A DNA stretch of 5,013 bases from NCBI GenBank assembly GCA_003531665.1, contig DQFC01000043.1, positions 20,598-25,610 on the forward strand, written 5' to 3'. Shown here piece after piece: positions 1-5,013 of this stretch (position 1 is its first letter; the number at the start of each line of letters is the position of its first letter). Source of the DNA: Candidatus Collierbacteria bacterium (GTDB taxonomy: Bacteria > Patescibacteriota > Microgenomatia > UBA1400 > MFAQ01). The notes beneath the pieces were generated by a model. The model saw only the letters and a program-made list of their open reading frames with translations. It made no database searches and was not told the origin of the DNA. The position numbers and the translations under genes were made by a program.

Positions 1-882
1 CAAAATATACCAAATTGTCACGGTGGAATTTTTGCCGGCAACATCCCCACCGGTAGCTGGGAAACTAAATTTGAAAATTTACTCCCGGGGATTATTTACC
101 AAGTAGATATCAAAGCTACCGATGCGGCAGGAAACCACACCTCCTTCCCACCGTTTTACCTTACTTACGGTAAGATGCCTGCCTTATTACCTCCTCCTTT
201 CCCCGGCTTTCTCATTCCTTCAACCTCAATCACTCCACCGATTACCGAAATGAACATTATCACTCCCACCACCTATATTCCGCCTGCACCCACACCACCC
301 TCAGAGGTACCCATAGAACCATTTACTACCCGTAGTTCTGTTTATTCGTTCTTGCTCTATACCATGGTCTTCGGCCTTCTCCTTCATCTCTTAATGGCTT
401 CAATCGGGACATCGACTCCAATGAGTTTCTTAATAAAGTTCCTACTTATTCTTGGTTTTCCCTTCATAAGAAAAAAAGAGTTCCGAACAGTTCCATTTAC
501 TTTTATTAGTATATATCAACCAAACAAACTTGATCATGCTTGGCAATCCGTGGTTTCGGATATTCGTGGGGACTATGATCTTAGATCCTCGCTACCGGAA
601 AGTATGTTTATAGAAACCTCAGCACTAGGTAGATCGCGAAATCATTTGTTAACTACAGGGTCAGTATTCAAGAATCTCTGTCTAAACCCACTGATTACGA
701 ACTCCCACGATGGTCACACACGCCTTCTCAGAGGGATCTACACCGCAAGAATCATCCCTTTAACCATTGCCCTCATCACCGGATCTACGGCTATGATCAC
801 AAAGCCTTCTTATTGCCTTTTGGTTTTCCTCTATCTCTCCTTTCAATACCTCTTTTCGGAATATATCTATCCGGAAATTTAA
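1..882 (+). CDS. C-terminal part of a membrane-anchored cell-surface protein (Ig/FnIII-like end, Pro-rich stalk, membrane segments, regulatory-like beta domain)
   Basis: The frame is open from base 1, so the true start lies upstream; 293 codons are visible, ending in TAA. Residues 1-57 look like the last strands of an Ig/fibronectin-III-like domain (LLPGIIYQVDIKATDAAGN, the usual turn before the final strand). Residues 60-110 are rich in Pro, Thr and Ser, as in a wall-spanning stalk. Hydrophobic segments follow at about 114-136 and 141-156, ending in a basic RKK (157-159), which suggests the chain then lies in the cytoplasm. Residues 164-215 (VPFTFISIYQ… VVSDIRGDYDL… LPESMFIETSALG) resemble a carboxypeptidase-D regulatory-like beta-sandwich, though the Gly usual after 'LP' is missing. 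Two more hydrophobic segments (about 251-266 and 271-290) end the protein. The ATG at base 175 is internal, not the start: the frame stays open and domain-like before it. A role as surface adhesin or sensor is inferred; no enzyme motif is visible. Confidence 0.8.
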   Translation, partial: QNIPNCHGGIFAGNIPTGSWETKFENLLPGIIYQVDIKATDAAGNHTSFPPFYLTYGKMPALLPPPFPGFLIPSTSITPPITEMNIITPTTYIPPAPTPPSEVPIEPFTTRSSVYSFLLYTMVFGLLLHLLMASIGTSTPMSFLIKFLLILGFPFIRKKEFRTVPFTFISIYQPNKLDHAWQSVVSDIRGDYDLRSSLPESMFIETSALGRSRNHLLTTGSVFKNLCLNPLITNSHDGHTRLLRGIYTARIIPLTIALITGSTAMITKPSYCLLVFLYLSFQYLFSEYIYPEI

Positions 883-1026
883 CAACTCAGCTATCGGGTT
901 TTCTCTGTCCCCTAACGCACAAAGGATAACTGTATCATGTGATTAACGCATACCGCATCACACAGAATAGATCTCTATCATATGAGGTCAAATAATTTTT
1001 CACAGTATTAATAGATATATATTATG

Positions 1027-1181
1027 TTTCCGCATAGATATGGCAGTATTTAGCCTTATTTTCCGCGTGTAAAATATTTTATACGCAATGATTTGCGGTA
1101 AATAATAAAGCCTTATGACACGAAGACATAGTACCGACAAACATCAATCATTTTCCGCAAGCCAAGAATACGTTTTCCGCA
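1027..1181 (+). promoter_or_regulatory. Cluster of TTTCCGCA octamers (putative regulator-binding sites)
   Basis: The octamer TTTCCGCA occurs exactly at 1027-1034, 1152-1159 and 1174-1181, all on the + strand. There is a one-base variant (TTTCCGCG) at 1060-1067 and another variant on the minus strand (TTACCGCA, 1094-1101). A further exact copy lies at 1416-1423 inside the 45-aa gene. The copies at 1152 and 1174 start 22 nt apart and those at 1027 and 1060 start 33 nt apart, close to two and three helical turns. All five sites lie upstream of the predicted -35 box. Recurrence of one octamer in so short an AT-rich stretch is unlikely by chance, but the binding factor is unknown and the regulatory role is inferred. 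Confidence 0.4.
1056..1105. repeat. Nested inverted repeat with a 22-nt near-perfect palindrome
   Basis: The inner element at 1065-1086 (GCGTGT, AAAATATTTT, ATACGC) is a continuous palindrome in which 10 of 11 pairs match; the exception is a G-T pair. The outer arms are TTATTTTCCGC (1056-1066) and GCGGTAAATAA (1095-1105), also 10 of 11 complementary. The inner and outer stems share bases 1065-1066, so together they could form a bulged hairpin or two alternative forms. The left outer arm contains the TTTCCGCG variant and the right arm the minus-strand TTACCGCA variant of the octamer family, so the element is also two inverted octamers. The stem is AT-rich with no following T-run, so it is a poor terminator. 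An operator for a dimeric repressor about 110 bp upstream of the promoter is possible. Confidence 0.5.
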
Positions 1182-1196
1182 CTTTCACGCTCCGAC

Positions 1197-1225
1197 TTGA
1201 CTTAATCACAAATTCTTTTTATATT
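1197..1225 (+). promoter_or_regulatory. Predicted sigma70-type promoter for the 45-aa gene and the giant surface protein
   Basis: A -35 box TTGACT (1197-1202, 5 of 6 to TTGACA) and a -10 box TATATT (1220-1225, 5 of 6 to TATAAT) are separated by the optimal 17 nt. The expected transcription start is near 1232, giving a leader of about 60 nt to the ATG at 1292 and about 230 nt to the ATG at 1466. No other pair in the intergenic region matches as well. This is a sequence prediction only. Confidence 0.6.
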
Positions 1226-1291
1226 AGTATATATGCGTCTAATGTTGTCTAATTTGAACCTAATCACCCGTTATCAACAAATCTAAAAACA

Positions 1292-1429
1292 ATGTTAATT
1301 ACCGACTTTTCCGACCAAGAACTAATTACCAATAATCAAAAACCCTCCTCCCTCGTTCCGGAGCTCCTTACCGCCGGCATAATCTTTATTCTTCCGATTA
1401 TTTTTTTATTAGTTCTTTCCGCATCTTGA
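1292..1429 (+). CDS. Small single-pass membrane protein, 45 aa, unknown function
   Basis: An ATG frame of 45 codons ends in TGA at 1427-1429. The first 24 residues are polar and slightly acidic (DFSDQELITNNQKPSS). Residues 25-42 (LLTAGIIFILPIIFLLVL) form one clear transmembrane helix and only three residues follow it. Codon choice (TCC, ACC, CTC, GCC, GGC, ATC) matches the flanking genes and differs from the AT-rich spacer, which supports real coding. The gene lies about 60 nt downstream of the predicted transcription start. It ends 36 nt before the giant gene in the same direction, so co-transcription is likely. No Shine-Dalgarno sequence precedes the ATG, as is also true of the giant gene. 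I do not recognise the family. It could be a small membrane partner of the downstream surface protein or a translated leader peptide. A chance open frame with a hydrophobic end is not excluded. Confidence 0.5.
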   Translation: MLITDFSDQELITNNQKPSSLVPELLTAGIIFILPIIFLLVLSAS

Positions 1430-1465
1430 TTAATAGCCAAAAACTAATACTCACGAACTTAGCAA

Positions 1466-4400
1466 ATGTCCCTGCCCAAACAACCCGAACTTCAAAGTCT
1501 GTTCTCCTCCTTCCTAGTTGAAGCCGGCCTTTCTTCAGTTTCCATCAAAAACTATCTCTCCGACCTTCGTCACTTTCTCAACTTCTGCGAAATCCACTCA
1601 TCAGTCATTTCACTAAACTCAGTCCCTGCAAGCATCGAAGAAATTTTCCAAAACCCGAATCGATTTCTTACTCCATATCTCGAAGATCAACAAGCCACCT
1701 ACACACCAAAGTCCACCACCAATCGCAGGATGGCCTCTATTCGTAGATTCGCATCTTTCCTTAGCGTGAAATTTGAAGTTCACCCTGTTTTCACACAACA
1801 AACTATAACAAATCAGAACATTAGGACCGGAGTTTTTGATCATGTGCCGGCTTTTTCGGAATCAAATCAATCTGCATCACTATCACCGTTTTTTCCGAGC
1901 ACCTCTCCCATCATTCCCACAACGACGAACATCCATCAAATAAACACAACCCCTGTTCTCTCCTCCGCAAGAATCCTTGAACAGTTCAAAGGTTCATTGG
2001 AAAGAGAAAAAAAGACCCATTCCACCATCAAAAATTATCTATCTGATCTCAATCACTTCTTCCTTTGGACTGCCAACCAAACTCCTTTTACCACTCAAAA
2101 TCTTCTGAATATTTTGAGTGAATCCCAATTGCAGGCCTACATCACCTATCTCAGACTGAGTCATACCGGTACATCCGTCCTCAATCGGCGCCAATCCTCA
2201 ATCAAAAAACTTGCTCGCTTCTGTCACTCCGAAGGTTACATTCCGGAAAATCCTTTCGAATTAAAGTCCATTCCCCAAAAGCTTGCTCCCCTGGCTTGGA
2301 TTGAGAGACTAGCCCACAAACCCAAAAAGCCACCAAATGGTCCCAAAAACCTGCCTGCCGGCTGGCATGGCCGTTTTGTCCTGCTATACGACAGATACAA
2401 CTCACTTCGCTGGACTCCCTATCTCAATATCGCCATTCTCGTCCTGGCCACTACCGCTATGGCTATTTTTGCCTACAATCAGATCATTGAACAGGCTCGT
2501 CCAAGCGCGGCCGCTACCGCCCTCACTCCTCCCAAAAGGCAGTTATCCTTTCAAGGTAGGCTAACCGATTCTGGAGGTACCCCAATTACTACGGCTACCA
2601 GTATTACCTTCAAACTCTATAATGCCCTTACCGGTCCTACCGAACTCTACACTACAGGCACTTGTTCGGTGACCCCTGACACTGCCGGAATATTTAATAC
2701 TCTAATCGGTGACACTGTCTGCGGCGCAGAAATTACCTCTTCAGTTTTCACGGACAATAGAGATATTTATCTGGAGGTAATAGTTGGGACCGGAGGAAGT
2801 GCGCAAACCCTCACCCCTCGTCAGCAAATTGCCACCGTCGGTTACGCCATTAACTCCTATACCCTACAAGGGTATCCGGCTTCTGCATCTGCAGTCGAAA
2901 ACACCATCCCCGTGATGAACAACGATGGCGACATAATTCTTGGCTCTGACTCCCCGGACTTCAAGTCCACTTCCGGCACCTTCACCATCGAAGGTCAATC
3001 TATCGCCATCAAAACCACCCCTAGTTCCGGTGGAAGCATCGTCCTTCAGCCGGACGCAATCGGAGGTATCGGAAACGTCCAAGTAATTACAGCCGACGCC
3101 ACCGGTAATCAATTCCGGGTTGAAGATGTCAATCTCACCTCCGGCAATTTGATTAGTGGTTATGTGGGAAACAGCACCGCTACCGGCAGACTTCTATCTT
3201 TAAGTTCAGATTATGGTTCTTCGAACTTAGATAAATTTTATGTTGCCGTTGACGGTCGCACCAAAATAAATGCCACCTCTGCCGCCGGCTGGCCGGCTCT
3301 TACCGTCAACCAAACCAGCACCGGCGATCTAATTTCCGCCTCAGTTTCCGGCACCACAAAATTTACCGTTACCAACAGCGGCAATGTCGACATCACCGGA
3401 CAGTACCTGATAAACGGAATACCCTTTGGTAACAGTAATTGGCAGCGGGTTTCCGGAAATCTATCTCCTGCTGTTCTAAACGATACCGTTTCGGCCACCA
3501 CTTCTGCCGCAACGGCTTTGACCATTACTCAAACAGGCGCCTTTAACGCTTTATTGGTCCAAGACTCTGCCGGAGACACTACGCCTTTCACCATTGATCA
3601 ATCCGGAAACGTCAGTGTTGGAGGGAACCTTCTAGCCAGTGCGGACAACACTCAGGATATCGGGGACGCCACCAATCGTTGGTCCAGGCTCTATCTCTAT
3701 ACCGGCATCAATGACAAAGATGGTACCGAAGTTATCTCTACTCTAAGCAAACGCCTCACAGGAGGAGCCGCTTGGAACGTCGTCACGGGACTCCGAATTG
3801 GAGACACTGCTGCCATTACCGCCGGATACGAATTTGATCTTGTCGGCGATGCCCAAATCTCCGGCAACATCACCTCCGCTGGCAACAGTACTTTAGGAAC
3901 AGGAGCTTCATCAGTAAACACCATTGGCTCTACCACTACCCCAGGTACACTTACCTTACATGGAGCAACAACTTTAGATAACACTTTCACAGTTTCGGGA
4001 AACAATCTCACCTCCCTCGGAGGAGACCTCACCGTCACCGGAGCCCTAACTGCCAATAGCAACACCCAGCTGGGAAACGATGCTACCGACACTATCGATT
4101 TTCAGGCGCGAGTCCTCGCCGATTCCGATCTAATTCCCATCGGCACCACCGGCACAAATGATCTTGGCAGTTCAGCCCTCCCCTGGGACAATCTCTATCT
4201 TTCCGGAGACATTGTAACCACAGCCACAACAGGCACACAAGGTTGGTGGAAACGATTAGCTGGCAACCTATCGCCCATCAACTCAAATGATACGGTATCC
4301 GCTACCACCTCCGCCGCGACAGCCATGACGATCACCCAAACAGGCGCCTTTAACGCTTTTTTGGTGCAAGACGTGGCTGGCGACACTACCCCGTTTGTTA

Positions 4401-5013
4401 TCGATCAATCGGGTAATGTTCAGGTTGGTGGTACCTTCGATGCCAATGCCGGTACCTTCGCCGGAACATTAACAGCAAACGGTGCAGTAAACTTGGGCGA
4501 CGGGGGTGATGCCATACAAATTTCCGGTTCCAGTATAGTATTAGACATTGCCGGTACCGATGAGCTTACACTTTCCGCTACTGCCCTCTACCCAACCGCT
4601 TCCAACGGAAGTGCTTTAGGCACCAGTACAAATATGTGGTCGGATCTGTTTCTAGCTTCGGGGGGAATAATCAATTTTGACAACGGTGACTACACTATTA
4701 CCCATTCTGCCGGACTCCTTACATATAGTGGAGAAAAGATGACGTTTAATACCTCTGCTACGGCCGGCATAATCCATCTAATTGATTCCTCTGCCACCAC
4801 TTTAACAGCAGCTATTTATGGATTAGACATCAATCTTACGAGCATCACCGACGACGGTGGGTTTAACGCCAATGGAATTCTTTTGTATGGCCCCAACGAT
4901 GATACCCCAACTGGTACCTATACTGCCATCAATATTGTCCAAAACGCCTCCTCAAACTGGCATACAGACATATCTCTTCAAAATGGTGAAACTATCGATA
5001 ATGATACCAACGG
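1466..5013 (+). CDS. Giant surface fibre protein with tandem tyrosine-recombinase-type core-binding domains, one transmembrane helix and a repetitive ectodomain (5' part)
   Basis: The frame stays open for 1,182 codons to the window end. The start is well fixed: an in-frame TAG lies at 1460-1462 and the next Met is residue 89, inside a domain. There is no Shine-Dalgarno sequence. Visible domains in order: SAM-like core-binding domain 1 (about 8-100); Ser/Thr/Pro-rich linker (100-167); core-binding domain 2 (about 168-262); basic segment (KPKKPPNGPK…GR…RYNSLRW, about 288-318); transmembrane helix (about 320-341); an FQGRLTD…TPRQQIATVGYAINS module (about 358-464) with Cys400 and Cys419; LQGYPASASA…NTIPVMNNDGDI region (467-494); then Thr/Ser/Gly/Asn-rich tail-fibre-like repeats. 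No Arg-His-Arg-Tyr recombinase catalytic domain exists, so this is not an integrase. Basic residues before the helix predict N-terminus inside and fibre outside, with the helix as an uncleaved signal anchor. Adhesion or contact with a host cell is inferred, as is possible DNA or protein binding by the N-terminus. Confidence 0.9.
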   Translation, partial: MSLPKQPELQSLFSSFLVEAGLSSVSIKNYLSDLRHFLNFCEIHSSVISLNSVPASIEEIFQNPNRFLTPYLEDQQATYTPKSTTNRRMASIRRFASFLSVKFEVHPVFTQQTITNQNIRTGVFDHVPAFSESNQSASLSPFFPSTSPIIPTTTNIHQINTTPVLSSARILEQFKGSLEREKKTHSTIKNYLSDLNHFFLWTANQTPFTTQNLLNILSESQLQAYITYLRLSHTGTSVLNRRQSSIKKLARFCHSEGYIPENPFELKSIPQKLAPLAWIERLAHKPKKPPNGPKNLPAGWHGRFVLLYDRYNSLRWTPYLNIAILVLATTAMAIFAYNQIIEQARPSAAATALTPPKRQLSFQGRLTDSGGTPITTATSITFKLYNALTGPTELYTTGTCSVTPDTAGIFNTLIGDTVCGAEITSSVFTDNRDIYLEVIVGTGGSAQTLTPRQQIATVGYAINSYTLQGYPASASAVENTIPVMNNDGDIILGSDSPDFKSTSGTFTIEGQSIAIKTTPSSGGSIVLQPDAIGGIGNVQVITADATGNQFRVEDVNLTSGNLISGYVGNSTATGRLLSLSSDYGSSNLDKFYVAVDGRTKINATSAAGWPALTVNQTSTGDLISASVSGTTKFTVTNSGNVDITGQYLINGIPFGNSNWQRVSGNLSPAVLNDTVSATTSAATALTITQTGAFNALLVQDSAGDTTPFTIDQSGNVSVGGNLLASADNTQDIGDATNRWSRLYLYTGINDKDGTEVISTLSKRLTGGAAWNVVTGLRIGDTAAITAGYEFDLVGDAQISGNITSAGNSTLGTGASSVNTIGSTTTPGTLTLHGATTLDNTFTVSGNNLTSLGGDLTVTGALTANSNTQLGNDATDTIDFQARVLADSDLIPIGTTGTNDLGSSALPWDNLYLSGDIVTTATTGTQGWWKRLAGNLSPINSNDTVSATTSAATAMTITQTGAFNAFLVQDVAGDTTPFVIDQSGNVQVGGTFDANAGTFAGTLTANGAVNLGDGGDAIQISGSSIVLDIAGTDELTLSATALYPTASNGSALGTSTNMWSDLFLASGGIINFDNGDYTITHSAGLLTYSGEKMTFNTSATAGIIHLIDSSATTLTAAIYGLDINLTSITDDGGFNANGILLYGPNDDTPTGTYTAINIVQNASSNWHTDISLQNGETIDNDTN
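1487..1765 (+). other. Domain: SAM-like core-binding domain 1 (XerC/D or phage-integrase N-terminal type)
   Basis: Residues 8-100 of the giant protein have the helical pattern of the N-terminal domain of tyrosine recombinases: a first helix (ELQSLFSSFLVEAGL), then SVSIKNYLSDLRHFLNFC (24-41), and a last helix NRRMASIRRFASFL (86-99) with the classic 'N R R … S I R R F' signature. In Xer enzymes this domain clamps DNA opposite the catalytic domain. Whether it still binds DNA here is unknown. Confidence 0.75.
1967..2251 (+). other. Domain: SAM-like core-binding domain 2, duplicate of the first
   Basis: Residues 168-262 repeat the pattern of domain 1. IKNYLSDL-x-HF at 188-198 matches 27-37, and NRRQSSIKKLARF at 240-252 matches NRRMASIRRFASF at 86-98. 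The tail GYIPENPF…IPQKLAP resembles the 'NP … PK … LP' linker that in XerC/D leads into the catalytic domain. Here it runs into a basic segment and the membrane helix instead. Confidence 0.75.
2423..2488 (+). other. Transmembrane signal-anchor segment of the giant protein
   Basis: Residues 320-341 (LNIAILVLATTAMAIFAY then NQII) form the only long hydrophobic stretch in the visible protein. About ten Lys/Arg residues lie in the 35 residues before it, and few charged ones lie directly after. By the positive-inside rule the N-terminal domains are cytoplasmic and the repeats are outside. No signal-peptidase motif is evident. Confidence 0.85.
2537..2857 (+). other. Domain: FQGRLTD module at the base of the ectodomain
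   Basis: Residues 358-464 begin RQLSFQGRLTDSGGTPI and end TPRQQIATVGYAINS. This arrangement is known from large surface and tail-fibre-like proteins of CPR bacteria and others ('YQGRLTDxxGxP … LYD … TPRQxLxSVPYAxxA'). A beta-rich fold is expected. Cys400 and Cys419 sit in its middle (GTCSVTPD … DTVCGAE) and are the only cysteines seen outside the membrane, so they may form a disulfide. Confidence 0.7.
3272..3400 (+). repeat. Ectodomain repeat, divergent copy A
   Basis: Residues 603-645 (ATSAAGWPALTVNQTSTGDL… SGTTKFTVTNSGNVDITG) align with the core of copies B and C. They share TSAA…ALT, QT…G, and F-T-V/I-x-x-SGNV-x-x-x-G. The copy is too diverged in DNA to be seen as a nucleotide repeat. Confidence 0.6.
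3440..3625 (+). repeat. Ectodomain repeat, copy B
   Basis: Residues 659-720 run from WQRVSGNLSPAVLNDTVSA to the end of PFTIDQSGNVSVGG. Copy C, 807 nt (269 residues) downstream, matches at 51 of 62 residues without gaps. The pattern of hydrophobic/Thr strands ending in 'SGNVxVGG' turns suggests a beta-structured fibre segment. Confidence 0.8.
3641..4654 (+). repeat. Three dispersed 'D-I/L-G-x-x-x-x-x-W-x-x-L-Y/F-L' ectodomain motifs
   Basis: Copies are at residues 726-745 (DNTQDIGDATNRWSRLYL, bases 3641-3700), 893-912 (TGTNDLGSSALPWDNLYL, bases 4142-4201) and 1046-1063 (NGSALGTSTNMWSDLFL, bases 4601-4654). The tryptophans are residues 739, 907 and 1058. Similar 'LGSSTxRWxxLYLSG' elements are familiar in phage tail-fibre-like and CPR surface proteins, where they separate fibre segments. 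Copies 1 and 2 flank the B-to-C interval, which supports a higher-order repeat unit. Confidence 0.7.
4247..4432 (+). repeat. Ectodomain repeat, copy C
   Basis: Residues 928-989 run from WKRLAGNLSPINSNDTVSA to the end of PFVIDQSGNVQVGG. They match copy B in 51 of 62 residues, yet only 20 of the 51 shared residues use the same codon. The longest identical DNA run is 23 nt (3530-3552 and 4337-4359), covering residues QTGAFNA. Confidence 0.8.

Larger units (their letters stand above)
883..1291. other. AT-rich intergenic regulatory region
   Basis: There is no convincing gene in these 409 bases on either strand. Composition drops sharply to A/T compared with the flanking genes. No strong rho-independent terminator follows the stop at 880-882: no GC-rich stem with a T-run was found. 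The region holds a cluster of TTTCCGCA octamers, a nested inverted repeat (1056-1105) and a sigma70-type promoter (1197-1225), each listed separately. A weak 6-bp inverted pair TGTGAT/ATCACA (938-943 and 957-962, 13 nt apart) is also present, but I give it no function. Confidence 0.7.

Noticed and set aside
1115..1252. A second 45-codon frame (MTRRHSTDKHQ…) upstream of the micro-protein
   Set aside because: It overlaps the octamer pair and the predicted promoter, has AT-rich non-matching codon use at its end and no recognisable feature. Most likely a chance open frame.
1271..1279. DnaA-box-like TTATCAACA, hinting at a replication origin
   Set aside because: A single near-match without further boxes, AT-rich 13-mers or dnaA/dnaN neighbours. 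Expected by chance in AT-rich DNA.
1331..1402. AATAATC/GATTATT inverted pair followed by a T-run, resembling a terminator
   Set aside because: Arms of only seven AT-rich pairs with a loop of more than 55 nt. The T-run encodes the membrane helix of the small protein.
883..1465. CRISPR array, tRNA or riboswitch in the spacer
   Set aside because: No regularly spaced repeats of 20-40 nt, no cloverleaf or CCA end, and no recognisable riboswitch core. The octamers are too short and irregular for an array.
1466..2260. A tyrosine recombinase or integrase gene, suggested by the two core-binding domains
   Set aside because: The same frame runs into a membrane helix and fibre repeats, and no catalytic Arg…His-x-x-Arg…Tyr domain is present. 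An 'integrase' label would mislead.
2507..2514. GCGGCCGC, a rare-cutter palindrome that could mark a cloning junction
   Set aside because: It simply encodes part of the Ser-Ala-Ala-Ala stretch after the membrane helix, and the reading frame continues normally on both sides.
1619..2564. Open frames at 1619-1843 and 2202-2405 (minus) and 2337-2564 (plus)
   Set aside because: All overlap the recombinase-like and membrane part of the giant gene, where the main frame has clear domain motifs.
2864..4386. Several minus-strand open frames (2864-3112, 3238-3525, 3697-4092, 4195-4386)
   Set aside because: They lie antisense to the continuous giant coding frame and arise from its repetitive Thr/Gly/Ala codons. 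Their translations show no independent domain.

Overview
The window looks like part of a genome from the Candidate Phyla Radiation (Patescibacteria), most likely a Microgenomates-type lineage. This is inferred from gene style, not from a marker gene. The clues are a giant surface protein carrying the 'xxFQGRLTD…TPRQxIATVxYAxNS' module and tail-fibre-like Thr/Ser/Gly/Asn-rich repeats, a neighbouring Ig/FnIII-Pro-rich-membrane protein, and starts without Shine-Dalgarno sequences. TGA appears to be a stop: it is absent from about 1,470 codons in the two large frames and Trp is always TGG. This argues against the Gracilibacteria/Absconditabacteria code. Everything supported lies on the + strand.

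Layout. (1) Positions 1-882: the 3' end of a cell-surface protein gene. It encodes the tail of an Ig/FnIII-like domain, a proline-rich stalk, two hydrophobic segments, a carboxypeptidase-regulatory-like beta domain and two more hydrophobic segments. (2) Positions 883-1291: an AT-rich intergenic region with a cluster of TTTCCGCA octamers, a 22-nt near-perfect palindrome nested in a longer imperfect inverted repeat, and a good sigma70-type promoter (TTGACT, 17 nt, TATATT at 1197-1225). (3) Positions 1292-1429: a probable 45-aa single-pass membrane protein. (4) Positions 1466 to the window end: the 5' part of a very large gene, at least 1,182 codons and still open at base 5013.

The large gene is the main interest. 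Its N-terminus has two copies of the SAM-like core-binding domain of tyrosine recombinases (XerC/XerD/phage-integrase N-terminal type), joined by a Ser/Thr/Pro-rich linker. No recombinase catalytic domain follows. Instead there is a basic segment, one transmembrane helix (about residues 320-341) and an apparently extracellular fibre of at least 840 residues built from repeats. The predicted protein would place a DNA-binding-type module in the cytoplasm and an adhesin or fibre outside. The upstream surface protein has the opposite order: ectodomain first, membrane and probable cytoplasmic domain last. The promoter probably serves the 45-aa gene and the giant gene together. Function in both cases is inferred from architecture only.
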